Of a DNA stretch of 35,886 bases, positions 18,332 to 26,192 are shown in pieces. The DNA is taken from NCBI GenBank assembly GCA_022447925.1, contig JAKUTS010000013.1, positions 1 through 35,886 on the forward strand, in the 5' to 3' direction. This DNA is from SAR202 cluster bacterium. GTDB lineage: Bacteria > Chloroflexota > Dehalococcoidia > Lucifugimonadales > UBA2962. Position numbers and translations under genes: made by a program. Numbering within the stretch: position 1 is the stretch's first letter; every line of letters starts with the position of its first letter. The notes beneath the pieces were generated by a model, which saw only the letters and a program-made list of their open reading frames with translations, searched no databases and had not been told where the DNA came from.

Positions 18332-18871
18332 GTGAATATGAAGCCCGTATCTTCTAAGCAAAGGGGTAATCGCCCTGATTGGTATGAGTACTACATTAAT
18401 ATAGCTATGGCCGTGAGAGACAGAGCCAATTGTCACGGTTCAAAAATAGGGTCTATTTTGGTTTTAGACAATCGGATATTAACCACAGGTTACAATGGAA
18501 CTCCCCAAGACATGCAAAATTGTGACGAGGGTGGTTGTGATCGATGTGCTGATCGTCAAACCTACTCATCAGGAGAGGCTTATGATTTATGCATCTGTGT
18601 TCATGCCGAACAAAATACTTTATTAAGTGCAGCGAGATTTGGAATATCAGTTGAAGGGGCTGATTTATACACCACATTACAGCCCTGCTTTGGTTGCACT
18701 AAGGAATTGCTACAGGCAAAAATAAATGCCGTTTATTATTTGCATGATTGGAAGCCATCATCATCATCTTTGGTATCAGTTTTGAAGAAACTACACGGAC
18801 GTTTTCCTGGTGGAATGAAAAAGATAGAAACCGATGATCCAAAACAAGAATGGGCAAGATCAATTACTTAA
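18332..18871 (+). CDS. Deoxycytidylate (dCMP) deaminase
   Basis: Converts dCMP to dUMP for thymidylate synthesis. The zinc site of the cytidine deaminase fold is H91-A-E93 and PC119-F-G-C122, with E93 as proton shuttle. An extra cysteine cluster (C64, C69, C72) matches the second zinc site found in many dCMP deaminases. I chose the GTG at 18332 because GGAG lies seven bases upstream; an in-frame ATG at 18338 is the alternative. Its stop overlaps the convergent membrane-protein gene by four bases, the shared TTAA giving both stop codons. Confidence 0.92.
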   Translation: MNMKPVSSKQRGNRPDWYEYYINIAMAVRDRANCHGSKIGSILVLDNRILTTGYNGTPQDMQNCDEGGCDRCADRQTYSSGEAYDLCICVHAEQNTLLSAARFGISVEGADLYTTLQPCFGCTKELLQAKINAVYYLHDWKPSSSSLVSVLKKLHGRFPGGMKKIETDDPKQEWARSIT

Positions 18872-19413
18872 GTAAAAAGCTTTACAATAAATTGCCACCA
18901 GTCGACCACCACATCTATAGCTCTAAATTTATCTAAAAATTTCCACCAATGCAGGACATATTCCTGGAGCTCTTTAAGTACAATTATGGGGATCAACCAC
19001 ATAAATGAACGGTGCCATGTTAGCGTGTAATTAGGTTTAAAATATCTAGCCGCAGCTACAAATATAAACCAAGTTTCGAATACATTTGGGAAAAATAATA
19101 ATAATCCGCGCCACCCTATTAGCTCAAACAAGGCTACACCGATAATCCGATAAACGAAAAGGACTATTGATATTAACCTGGAGGGCCCTGTCCACCTGAT
19201 CGAGGCTATTAGAAAGGTGGCCATATATATCAGGTCAACCCATTTGTCGAAGGCCTGGTAGTTTTTTATGCCTCCAAAACTCAATAGGTTCATCATGAAC
19301 AAATCTGAGAAATCGACGAGGATTGCTAAGATTGCACCAAATAAGGCCCATTTGAGTACTGGCAGAGAGCCAAGAATGCGTACGAAGCCAATTATGATCT
19401 CTTCAAAAGTCAT
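18868..19413 (-). CDS. Unknown membrane protein, 181 residues, rich in Trp and Phe
   Basis: I do not recognise a family. The protein has about four hydrophobic segments (around residues 20-45, 60-75, 80-100 and 130-145). The loops are rich in Trp, and the C-terminus is amphipathic (ELQEYVLHWWKFLDKF, VDWWQFIVKLF). There is no signal peptide and no catalytic motif. It lies downstream of the ECF sigma factor and its partner on the same strand, 88 bases after the latter, so it might belong to that unit. It overlaps the convergent dCMP deaminase by four bases. Confidence 0.7.
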   Translation of the reverse strand: MTFEEIIIGFVRILGSLPVLKWALFGAILAILVDFSDLFMMNLLSFGGIKNYQAFDKWVDLIYMATFLIASIRWTGPSRLISIVLFVYRIIGVALFELIGWRGLLLFFPNVFETWFIFVAAARYFKPNYTLTWHRSFMWLIPIIVLKELQEYVLHWWKFLDKFRAIDVVVDWWQFIVKLFT

Positions 19414-19501
19414 TTCACTTGATAAAATCTGGTAAGAATTTTAATACTTTTGAAGTTTACTAATTATTAACTAGATTGTCTTTTCAGCTCGCAGTCATAG
19501 G

Positions 19502-20680
19502 TTATTTTGTAACAACAGATTGATTGATCCAAAAAGGATCTGATTGATTAGAGTTATCGACGGCCCAAATTAAAATTCGAAAAGCTAGCTCAAATTCATA
19601 TCTAATACGATCTAGTCGATCAGTCGCATCAAATTGATTATCCATGTTTAATGGTACATTCTCGATTCTTAATATCTCTTTGCCTTGCCTTAGCGTTACT
19701 TTTAGTAATCCAAGTTGCTCGTCCGTGTGAACAGAAATTTTAGTGGGAGGCGCATCTACGCTATTTAATGTTAGGGACACTCCAGAGTGCTGTGCAGAAG
19801 CATCTAAATGTCTTATTACAGAGTCAAGATGCCCTTCTGCAGCAGCAATTCTGCCTTGTTCTATTAATTTGAGCATCTCCTCGCCTCGCGTGGATGCTAG
19901 TCTTGCATGAGTTTGTGCTATTTCAGCGTCAGACCGTGTTATTGCAAGCAAGACGTTTTCTTTTGTTCGTTTTATCCAATAGTTACTATCGCCAGGGATC
20001 GCGTTTTCAGAATAAACTGCTGCGATACTGCCTACGCCTAGAACCAACAAAGCAAAAAACACTATTGCTGTCATCGGCAATGCGATAGGCCTGAACAGAC
20101 TTCGTGAAAAAGGTATGCGGAATTTAGAAGAGGTTTGGGATTGATTGACTGCATCTAAAAACCGTGATTTTGTAGCCTGCTTAGCATGGTTTCTGGCATG
20201 GAATGAATTAGCTGTACTAATTGAGATAGCAGCAGCTTCTAATAACGGCATTAGATTGTTTCTATTTGATTCATACAGGCTTAAGCAGTCCTCAATACTA
20301 TGACCGTCATTCATAAGGGCAATACAGTGGTTTAGTATTTCGTCTAATTGCTCAGTTACAAAAACCGACTTAGCCAATGCAAATAATCTTATAGGAGAAA
20401 TCCATGCCCGATCGATTTTCTTTGTAATATTGTATCTGGAATGCATTTGGTTAATTGCTGTTAGGAAACGGTGTCTTGTGTCTGTTTTTGTATTTCTGTC
20501 GGGAGAAATCGATTGAGCAGTATCAATCGTTACTTTGGCAGCTTTAAGCAAAGGCACTAGATGGATTTTTTGAGAATCATACAATTTGACACAATCTTCT
20601 ACACTATGGCCCTGATGCATAAGTTCTATGCAGTGGTTAAATATGTCATCAAGATGTCTGTTTATTTTAAATGGCTTCAT
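19502..20680 (-). CDS. DUF5667 anti-sigma-like membrane protein with duplicated N-terminal module
   Basis: The product probably restrains or senses for the sigma factor encoded four bases upstream; this rests on position and domain type. Residues 10-78 and 112-180 are two copies of one module with the pattern LD-I-NHCI-LM--GHS-EDC--LY and a later PLL-AA. I counted 36 identities in 69 ungapped positions. One membrane helix covers about 201-222. After it comes a DUF5667-type region (ENAIPGDSNYWIKRTKENVLLAITRSD, then long amphipathic helices to about 300) and a polar C-terminus. The classical HxxxCxxC zinc motif is absent. Such modules are common beside sigma factors in Chloroflexota. Confidence 0.75.
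   Translation of the reverse strand: MKPFKINRHLDDIFNHCIELMHQGHSVEDCVKLYDSQKIHLVPLLKAAKVTIDTAQSISPDRNTKTDTRHRFLTAINQMHSRYNITKKIDRAWISPIRLFALAKSVFVTEQLDEILNHCIALMNDGHSIEDCLSLYESNRNNLMPLLEAAAISISTANSFHARNHAKQATKSRFLDAVNQSQTSSKFRIPFSRSLFRPIALPMTAIVFFALLVLGVGSIAAVYSENAIPGDSNYWIKRTKENVLLAITRSDAEIAQTHARLASTRGEEMLKLIEQGRIAAAEGHLDSVIRHLDASAQHSGVSLTLNSVDAPPTKISVHTDEQLGLLKVTLRQGKEILRIENVPLNMDNQFDATDRLDRIRYEFELAFRILIWAVDNSNQSDPFWINQSVVTK
20141..20347 (-). repeat. Second copy of the internal duplication in the DUF5667 protein
   Basis: Encodes residues 112-180, aligned without gaps to residues 10-78 (encoded at 20447-20653). About half of the residues match. The two copies are separated by a 33-residue linker. 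Confidence 0.8.
20447..20653 (-). repeat. First copy of the internal duplication in the DUF5667 protein
   Basis: Encodes residues 10-78. It shares the NHCI, GHS, EDC, PLL and RFL blocks with the second copy at 20141-20347. Confidence 0.8.
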
Positions 20681-20683
20681 TAT

Positions 20684-21274
20684 TTAGGCTAGTTGCTCTG
20701 AAAATAGTTGATTTGTTTGTAGTAGGACGCGTAATTTTTTGACCGCCGAGTGCTGTAGGGCTTTTACAGAATTTTCATTACGATTCACTGCTTCAGCTGT
20801 TTCCTTAATACTTAAGCCTCCAGCAAATCTGAGGTTTAACACCTCGCGTTGCAGATCAGTTAGGCTTTTCATTGCCTCATTAACTTCACGCATTGCCAAT
20901 TTAGTTTCTACATAATTGTCCAATGTGGACTCAGACTCACCGACTGTGGTTAATATAGTGTCTAGGGGAACATTTCTGTCTCTTCCTCGTTTTCTATAGT
21001 GATCAATAACGCGATTATGAGCGATGCGAAATAGCCAAGACGAAAACGGATGACCTTGCGGCCGGAACTTTTTGATGGATTCCAACATTCTGAGGAAAAC
21101 ATCTTCGGTTAAGTCTTCTGCTATGAGTGAATCGCTGGTTTTGAAAGCAATGTACCTAAAGATTTGATCATAAAAATGGTCATAAAGCACCTCAAAAGCA
21201 GAAGATTCTCCTTTTTGTGCAAGGACCACATATCGATCTACCTGATCTTTAGTTAGCTTTTGTTCTCTATTCAA
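20684..21274 (-). CDS. ECF-type RNA polymerase sigma factor
   Basis: Directs RNA polymerase to a special promoter set. Region 2 contains FEVLYDHFYDQIFRYI, AEDLTEDVFLRML and the DNA-melting stretch FSSWLFRIAHNRVIDHYRK. Region 4 contains LTDLQREVLNLRFAGGLSIKETAE and a helix-turn-helix ending AVKKLRVLL. The frame is open to a TTG at 21298, but I prefer the TTG at 21274 because AAGGGG lies eight bases before it. A TATAAT on the minus strand at 21303-21298 would also start transcription downstream of the first TTG. The three-base gap to the DUF5667 gene suggests a sigma/anti-sigma pair. Its regulon is unknown. Confidence 0.9.
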   Translation of the reverse strand: MNREQKLTKDQVDRYVVLAQKGESSAFEVLYDHFYDQIFRYIAFKTSDSLIAEDLTEDVFLRMLESIKKFRPQGHPFSSWLFRIAHNRVIDHYRKRGRDRNVPLDTILTTVGESESTLDNYVETKLAMREVNEAMKSLTDLQREVLNLRFAGGLSIKETAEAVNRNENSVKALQHSAVKKLRVLLQTNQLFSEQLA

Positions 21275-21391
21275 ATGGCTGACCCCTTCGCTACTCAATT
21301 ATAAAACGCTAAAGCCTTACAATTCGTTAGTTTTTGGTCATCACTTAGGGGAAAATCAGCACAACAGGGTTTTATATAAATAACTTAAGTT

Positions 21392-21907
21392 TTATGAATT
21401 AAGCTCTAGGTTCATTAATATAGCGTCTTCAGTACGATTAGAGTAATAATTTTTCCTTACCCCAGAAATTTTAAATCCAAACTTTTTGTATAAACTCAAT
21501 GCATTTTTATTTGATTCACGAACTTCAAGAGTGATCAGCTTAGATTTTAACGAATCGGCTTTATCGATTAATGAAGTGAGTAAAAGGCGACCAATTCCAA
21601 ATCCACGAAATTTTGGATGAACCATAAATTCTATTATCTGTATTTCATCTGAGGCACTCCAGCTCCCTATAAATCCAGTTACATTTTTTGAACTGGTTTT
21701 ACATTCACATAGATCATTTGTTACTGCGTTTTGATTAGGTGTAAGGCCAGAACATTTCTCTAAATGAGCAACAAGATATAAAGAGTTAACCTTGCTAACT
21801 TCGCTAGCGAAATCCGTATAAGTCTGTAATCTCGGGAAAGTACGTTTTTGGATGTTTACGCAGGCTTTTTGATCGGACCTTTTCATAACCGTGACATAAT
21901 TAATCAT
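21392..21907 (-). CDS. GNAT acetyltransferase, RimI-like
   Basis: Probably acetylates a protein N-terminus; RimI acts on ribosomal protein S18, though other targets are possible. Acetyl-CoA binding motif A is seen as FMVHPKFRGFGIGRLLL. The C-terminal LEVRESNKNALSLYKKFGF followed by YYSNRTEDAILMNL is the classic RimI ending. A Cys-containing insertion around residues 50-75 (CSGLTPNQNAVTNDLCEC) is longer than in E. coli RimI. It starts at the ATG at 21907, 61 bases after the SLC13 gene. Confidence 0.85.
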   Translation of the reverse strand: MINYVTVMKRSDQKACVNIQKRTFPRLQTYTDFASEVSKVNSLYLVAHLEKCSGLTPNQNAVTNDLCECKTSSKNVTGFIGSWSASDEIQIIEFMVHPKFRGFGIGRLLLTSLIDKADSLKSKLITLEVRESNKNALSLYKKFGFKISGVRKNYYSNRTEDAILMNLELNS

Positions 21908-21968
21908 TAATACTTCGCTTTATTATGTAAAGACCTTGAAAACCACTCATTATTTGTAATTCACCTTG

Positions 21969-23759
21969 TTACGGCGCCCAAACAAATATGATTAATGGTA
22001 TTGATACGGCAATCACGACTATTGATAATGGCAGTCCAACTCTCCAGTAATCTGTAAATCTATATCCCCCGGGCCCCATTACTAAGCTGCTAGATTGGTG
22101 GCCTATTGGAGTGAGAAATGCAGCAGATGCTCCTACAGCAACTGCCATGAGAAAAGGGTCTATATTTACACTCATGCCGACAGCTACATCTATCGCTATA
22201 GGCGCCATGATTACAGCTGCTGCCGTGTTATTGACAACACCAGATAAGACCATTGTTGCGGTCAGTATTATAAGTAATGTTAGAGCCAGAGATCCTTGGG
22301 CTCCAATCGAATTTATGGCGTCTGCAATAGTTAACGAGCCACCAGTGCTCACTAAAGCCCCCTCGATTGGTATCATAGCTGCTAGCAATACGATAACTGG
22401 CCAATTAACGCTGTCGTATGCTTCTCTCAAGCTAACGCCTCCGACTAGAATCATTAGGAATGCTGCACTGACGAATGCAATTTGGATTGAGATGACGTTT
22501 GTTGCGGTGAGTATAATCGCCACAAGGAATATAGTTATTACTAAAGGCGTGTTTTGTTTAGGCCGGTTAAGTCGGATGTCTCTACCAACTAATGGAAGAA
22601 CGCCCATAGACCTCAGGCCCTCTCTAACTGACCCCGGGCGTCCTTGTACTAGCAACACATCTCCGATAGCCAGCCTTAAGCTGCTAAGCCGTTCGCGTAT
22701 ATGTTCACCCTGTCTTGATACTGCCAATAGATTAATACCGTATCTTTTTAGCATATCAATACCTGACGGAGTCCTGCCTTCTAGTTCAGAGTTTGGAGCA
22801 ATTACTGCCTCTGACGTGGTTAAATCACCTTTATTACTAGACCAAGTCACAGAACCGTCACCGCCAGCAATTTGGAAGCCGGTGACTGATAAAAGCTCTT
22901 GCAGGTCCTCAGGATCTGCCTCAATTATTAAAATATCTCCAGCGAGTATGGTTTGCAAGGTTGAAGGTGCATCATAACGTGTTTCATTTCGAATTAATCC
23001 AACAATATCGAAATCGGCATCCATAGCATTTTTAATTTCCCCTAAGATGCTTCCTGCCATAGTTGCGTCAGGCGGCACGATAATTTCTGTCACATATTCT
23101 TGTATGCTAAATGCATCTAAGGCTCCGGAAGGGGAAGTTCTAGATGGTATTAGCCGCCATCCAATGAGTACGATGAATATAAATCCAGCGGCAGCCACAG
23201 CCAATCCAACAGGCGAAAATTCGAACATGCCAAATGGAGGAGCATTTCCCATGTCATTCCTTATGGTGGCAATTACCATGTTAGGTGGAGTACCTATAGC
23301 AGTTATAAGTCCTCCGAGTAGTGATCCAAAAGCTAATGGCATTAACAAAAAGGAAGGAGACCTACCAGTTCGCCTAGCGGTTTCAATAGCTACTGGCATC
23401 ATTAATACTAATGCACCTACATTGTTCATAAATGCAGAAAGCAAAACAGTGAGACCCGTAAGAGCGGCGAGTTGAATGAGCTTTCCGGGGCCGAGTGTAG
23501 AAAGTAGCCTGTTAATGGAATCCGCAACGCCTGCATTTGCCAGGCATCTTCCTATTACCAAAACTGAAGCAACTGTTATAACTGCTGGATGAGCAAATCC
23601 AGTAAATGCTTCTCTTGCTGGAACTATATCTGTTAGAACTAGAATTAAAAGGGTAAACAGGGCGACTAAATCAAATCGCCATCTACCCCATATAAAAAGC
23701 ACAAATGCCATCGCGATAACCGCAAAGACGATTTCTTGATGGTAGTTTGAACCAAACAT
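21969..23759 (-). CDS. SLC13/DASS-family anion permease with two RCK_C domains
   Basis: A membrane transporter of the divalent-anion/sodium symporter superfamily. Members carry dicarboxylates, citrate, sulfate or phosphate. Two hydrophobic halves (about 1-205 and 405-596) each hold a hairpin with conserved polar residues (SAFMNNVGALVLMMP in the first, SGVVNNTAAAVIMAP in the second). The central cytoplasmic part (about 215-385) contains two TrkA-C/RCK_C-like domains. This architecture is shared by many bacterial SLC13 proteins, including sulfate carriers. The 596-residue length fits. The substrate cannot be read from sequence. It is divergent from citrate synthase across a 309-base gap. Confidence 0.9.
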   Translation of the reverse strand: MFGSNYHQEIVFAVIAMAFVLFIWGRWRFDLVALFTLLILVLTDIVPAREAFTGFAHPAVITVASVLVIGRCLANAGVADSINRLLSTLGPGKLIQLAALTGLTVLLSAFMNNVGALVLMMPVAIETARRTGRSPSFLLMPLAFGSLLGGLITAIGTPPNMVIATIRNDMGNAPPFGMFEFSPVGLAVAAAGFIFIVLIGWRLIPSRTSPSGALDAFSIQEYVTEIIVPPDATMAGSILGEIKNAMDADFDIVGLIRNETRYDAPSTLQTILAGDILIIEADPEDLQELLSVTGFQIAGGDGSVTWSSNKGDLTTSEAVIAPNSELEGRTPSGIDMLKRYGINLLAVSRQGEHIRERLSSLRLAIGDVLLVQGRPGSVREGLRSMGVLPLVGRDIRLNRPKQNTPLVITIFLVAIILTATNVISIQIAFVSAAFLMILVGGVSLREAYDSVNWPVIVLLAAMIPIEGALVSTGGSLTIADAINSIGAQGSLALTLLIILTATMVLSGVVNNTAAAVIMAPIAIDVAVGMSVNIDPFLMAVAVGASAAFLTPIGHQSSSLVMGPGGYRFTDYWRVGLPLSIVVIAVSIPLIIFVWAP

Positions 23760-24068
23760 TCGGGTTCACTTGTGCAGGAATTTAAGTCTGACTGTTCCAT
23801 AATTAAAAAATTCAAAATCATATTTTAGCGGTAATTAGCAATGACTTGCTATACAGCTGAGAGCCCCAGATCTTGTATTCTTGTCAATAATGGGGTGTGG
23901 AGCTATGAGTTTTGTTTAATGAATTGGCTATTTTTAGCCTATGTTGACCCATCCAGATATTGGTAACTCAACTATTCTTAAATTTATGATAAGTTTAACA
24001 AAAGAAATAAATGATATCTTTGGGATCATTAGTAAAAACATTTAAAAATATAAATATGGGGTAATTTA
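23760..24068. other. 309-base divergent intergenic region, SLC13 permease / citrate synthase
   Basis: No gene is seen here. The best plus-strand promoter candidate is TTGTCA at 23881-23886 with TATGAG at 23904-23909 (17-base spacer), which would leave a leader of about 158 bases before citrate synthase. A small hairpin, GGCTA-TTTT-TAGCC, lies at 23926-23939. The last 90 bases are very AT-rich and end with GGGG seven bases before the citrate synthase ATG. No riboswitch was recognised. Confidence 0.4.
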
Positions 24069-25376
24069 ATGGCCGATAGGCTTAGCATTAATGATAATCG
24101 AACTGGAAACAAGCACGAACTTACATTGTCTTATGGAACGCATGTAAATGCAGGTTCAGCAATATCTGCCAAAGATTTAAGAGAAATAAAAACCTCTGAC
24201 CAGGATTTCGGCGTATTAGTTCATGATCCTGGCTTTATGAACACGTCCGCATGCAAAAGCTCGATAACGTTTATTGATGGTGAAGCTGGAATTTTACTAT
24301 ATAGAGGGTATCCGATTGAAGAACTTGCATCCAAAAGCACATATCTAGAAGTGGCATACTTATTGTTGCATGGAGAATTGCCAAATGAATCTCAACTTGA
24401 TATTTGGACCACTGATATTACTAATCACACTTTTCTTAATGAAAAAATCAAGAAGTTTCTAGATGGATTTAGGTATGATGCACACCCTATGGGGATTCTA
24501 GTAAGCGCCCTCGCATCTCTTTCAACTTTCTATCCAAAATCTCGCAACGTCCAAGATGAAGAAATTCGAGCGAGATCCATTCGCCGGTTAATAGCTAAAA
24601 TACCAACATTGGCTGCTTTCGCATATAGATACAGCGTGGGTTTGCCATATGCATATCCAGATAATGATTTAAGTTATTCCGGTAATTTTCTTAATATGAT
24701 GTTTCGCGCTACGGAAACAAAGTACAACCCGGACCCAGTGCTTGAGAAGACCTTAGATGTATTACTAATATTACATGCAGATCATGAACAAAACTGTAGT
24801 ACTAGTGCTATGAGAGCTGTTGGTAGCTCCGACGCGGATCCTTATGTTTCAGTGTCCGCAGCCACTGCAGGACTTTATGGCCCATTACATGGTGGGGCAA
24901 ATGAACGGGTATTGGAAATGTTGTCGGAAATAGGAACTGTAAAAAATATAGGCGCATATATAGAAAAAGTTAAACAAGGTGAATTCAGACTAATGGGATT
25001 TGGCCATCGAGTGTATAAAAACTTTGACCCTAGAGCCAAAATATTGAAAAATCTAGCTGAACAAGTTTTTGAAGTCACTGGTAGAAATGAGCTTTTGGAT
25101 ATAGCAGTTGAGCTAGAAAATGTCGCGCTTAATGATGATTATTTTGTAAAACGCAAGTTATATCCTAACGTGGATTTTTATTCAGGAATAATTTACCAGG
25201 CAATGGGCATACCTGTAGAGATGTTTCCTGTTTTGTTTGCTATCGGACGAACTTCTGGATGGCTTTCACATTGGGAAGAAATGCGAAGAGATCCTGAATT
25301 GCGGATAGCGAGACCTAGGCAGATGTATACGGGATACCCTAAAAGGGATTATCTAAAAATAGATGCTAGGCAATAG
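24069..25376 (+). CDS. gltA: Citrate synthase
   Basis: Condenses acetyl-CoA with oxaloacetate to start the citric acid cycle. The catalytic triad is visible as H274 (GPLHGGANE), H313 (GFGHRVYK) and D369 (NVDFYSG), and the earlier HADHEQNCSTS motif begins at H236. At 435 residues it is the long type I (E. coli-like) form, with the N-terminal beta domain that in some bacteria binds NADH. The ATG at 24069 is preceded by GGGG. The 2-oxoacid dehydrogenase operon that would supply acetyl-CoA lies about 3 kb downstream on the other strand. Confidence 0.97.
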   Translation: MADRLSINDNRTGNKHELTLSYGTHVNAGSAISAKDLREIKTSDQDFGVLVHDPGFMNTSACKSSITFIDGEAGILLYRGYPIEELASKSTYLEVAYLLLHGELPNESQLDIWTTDITNHTFLNEKIKKFLDGFRYDAHPMGILVSALASLSTFYPKSRNVQDEEIRARSIRRLIAKIPTLAAFAYRYSVGLPYAYPDNDLSYSGNFLNMMFRATETKYNPDPVLEKTLDVLLILHADHEQNCSTSAMRAVGSSDADPYVSVSAATAGLYGPLHGGANERVLEMLSEIGTVKNIGAYIEKVKQGEFRLMGFGHRVYKNFDPRAKILKNLAEQVFEVTGRNELLDIAVELENVALNDDYFVKRKLYPNVDFYSGIIYQAMGIPVEMFPVLFAIGRTSGWLSHWEEMRRDPELRIARPRQMYTGYPKRDYLKIDARQ

Positions 25377-25463
25377 AATTGCCAAGGCTTATCTCGCTAG
25401 AAACTGATTTATAACATAATCTTATTCTAACCGGTAAACTCCTAGACACTTTTGTCGTTTTGT

Positions 25464-25481
25464 GTGACATTATAATGTCAC
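25464..25481. promoter_or_regulatory. Perfect 18-base palindrome containing a TATAAT
   Basis: GTGACATTATAATGTCAC reads the same on both strands. It contains TATAAT at 25471-25476 and ends one base before the GGAGGAAG ribosome site at 25483-25490. A good -35 is missing: TAGACA at 25443-25448 is 22 bases away. It may be an operator, a promoter core under repressor control, or both. Confidence 0.5.
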
Positions 25482-25496
25482 TGGAGGAAGAATAAT

Positions 25497-26057
25497 ATGG
25501 AAGCTGTATTTTTTATACTTGTCGGCGGAGCGTTGTTTTCACAGTCTTGGAACCTTTTAGGGCTTTTGGCTGAAGGCAGATCTTTGGGGCTGCTTATTGG
25601 CTCTTTAGCACTAATGTCTTTGATCGCCCTAATAATTGATCCAATGGTTATAGAATCTGAATTACATAATTCTCATTGGGTAACGAATAACGCTGTGTTT
25701 AAAGCCCTTATTATCCTCTGGTCAGTGTATTTACTCGCTGCTGGAGCTCAACACTTTTTAGATTTGGAAGAGCGTGCCGTGGGTCTATTTGCTGGATTCG
25801 TGAGCGTGATTTCAATAGTTGCATTTCTGTATTTCGTAGTTCGCTTTGCACCTGAAACTAATAAGTACGGAGAAGCTGTTTGGTTATCAATATCGGTGGG
25901 AACACTTATTTTAGCGATAAATGCAGGATTGTCGTTTTTCCACCAGGCGATACCGTTCCACGTTATAAGGCTAGTATCTGGATGGTTTCTACTAGTTGGA
26001 GGTGTGATTTTAGGAGTGGTTGGGATTTTAATTGGTCTTGGCACAATAGGCCTTTAG
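25497..26057 (+). CDS. Unknown small membrane protein, 186 residues, about six helices
   Basis: I do not recognise a family. Almost the whole chain is hydrophobic, with about six evenly spaced segments: residues 2-22, 28-48, 68-86, 92-113, 127-147 and 158-184. Polar loops include DPMVIESELHNSHW and RFAPETNKYGEA. The size and six-helix layout recall small channel families such as AmiS/UreI, but I see no diagnostic motif and do not assign it. The ATG at 25497 has an excellent GGAGGAAG six bases upstream. The gene is preceded by a perfect palindrome and followed after 135 bases by prkA. Confidence 0.75.
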   Translation: MEAVFFILVGGALFSQSWNLLGLLAEGRSLGLLIGSLALMSLIALIIDPMVIESELHNSHWVTNNAVFKALIILWSVYLLAAGAQHFLDLEERAVGLFAGFVSVISIVAFLYFVVRFAPETNKYGEAVWLSISVGTLILAINAGLSFFHQAIPFHVIRLVSGWFLLVGGVILGVVGILIGLGTIGL

Positions 26058-26192
26058 TTCATTTGATCCGATTATTGTTAAAATTTAACTAATAACTTTA
26101 GTAAAATCTATCAAAAAGTTTGACTTAAGTTTTAAACATTAATACAGAATAATGTTAAAAACAGGGTTTTCTGCAACGAGAGAGGCAAACAA

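Noticed and set aside
22111-22977. Long plus-strand open frame of 288 codons
   Set aside because: It is antisense to the SLC13 permease gene and reflects codon usage there.
26077-26089. GTTAAA-A-TTTAAC inverted repeat after the unknown membrane protein gene
   Set aside because: It is made only of A/T-rich arms with a one-base centre and no GC stem or T-tract, so it does not look like a terminator.
26115-26153. Possible prkA promoter, TTGACT at 26120 with CAGAAT or AATAAT downstream
   Set aside because: Spacings are 19 and 22 bases and the -10 matches are poor at workable distances.
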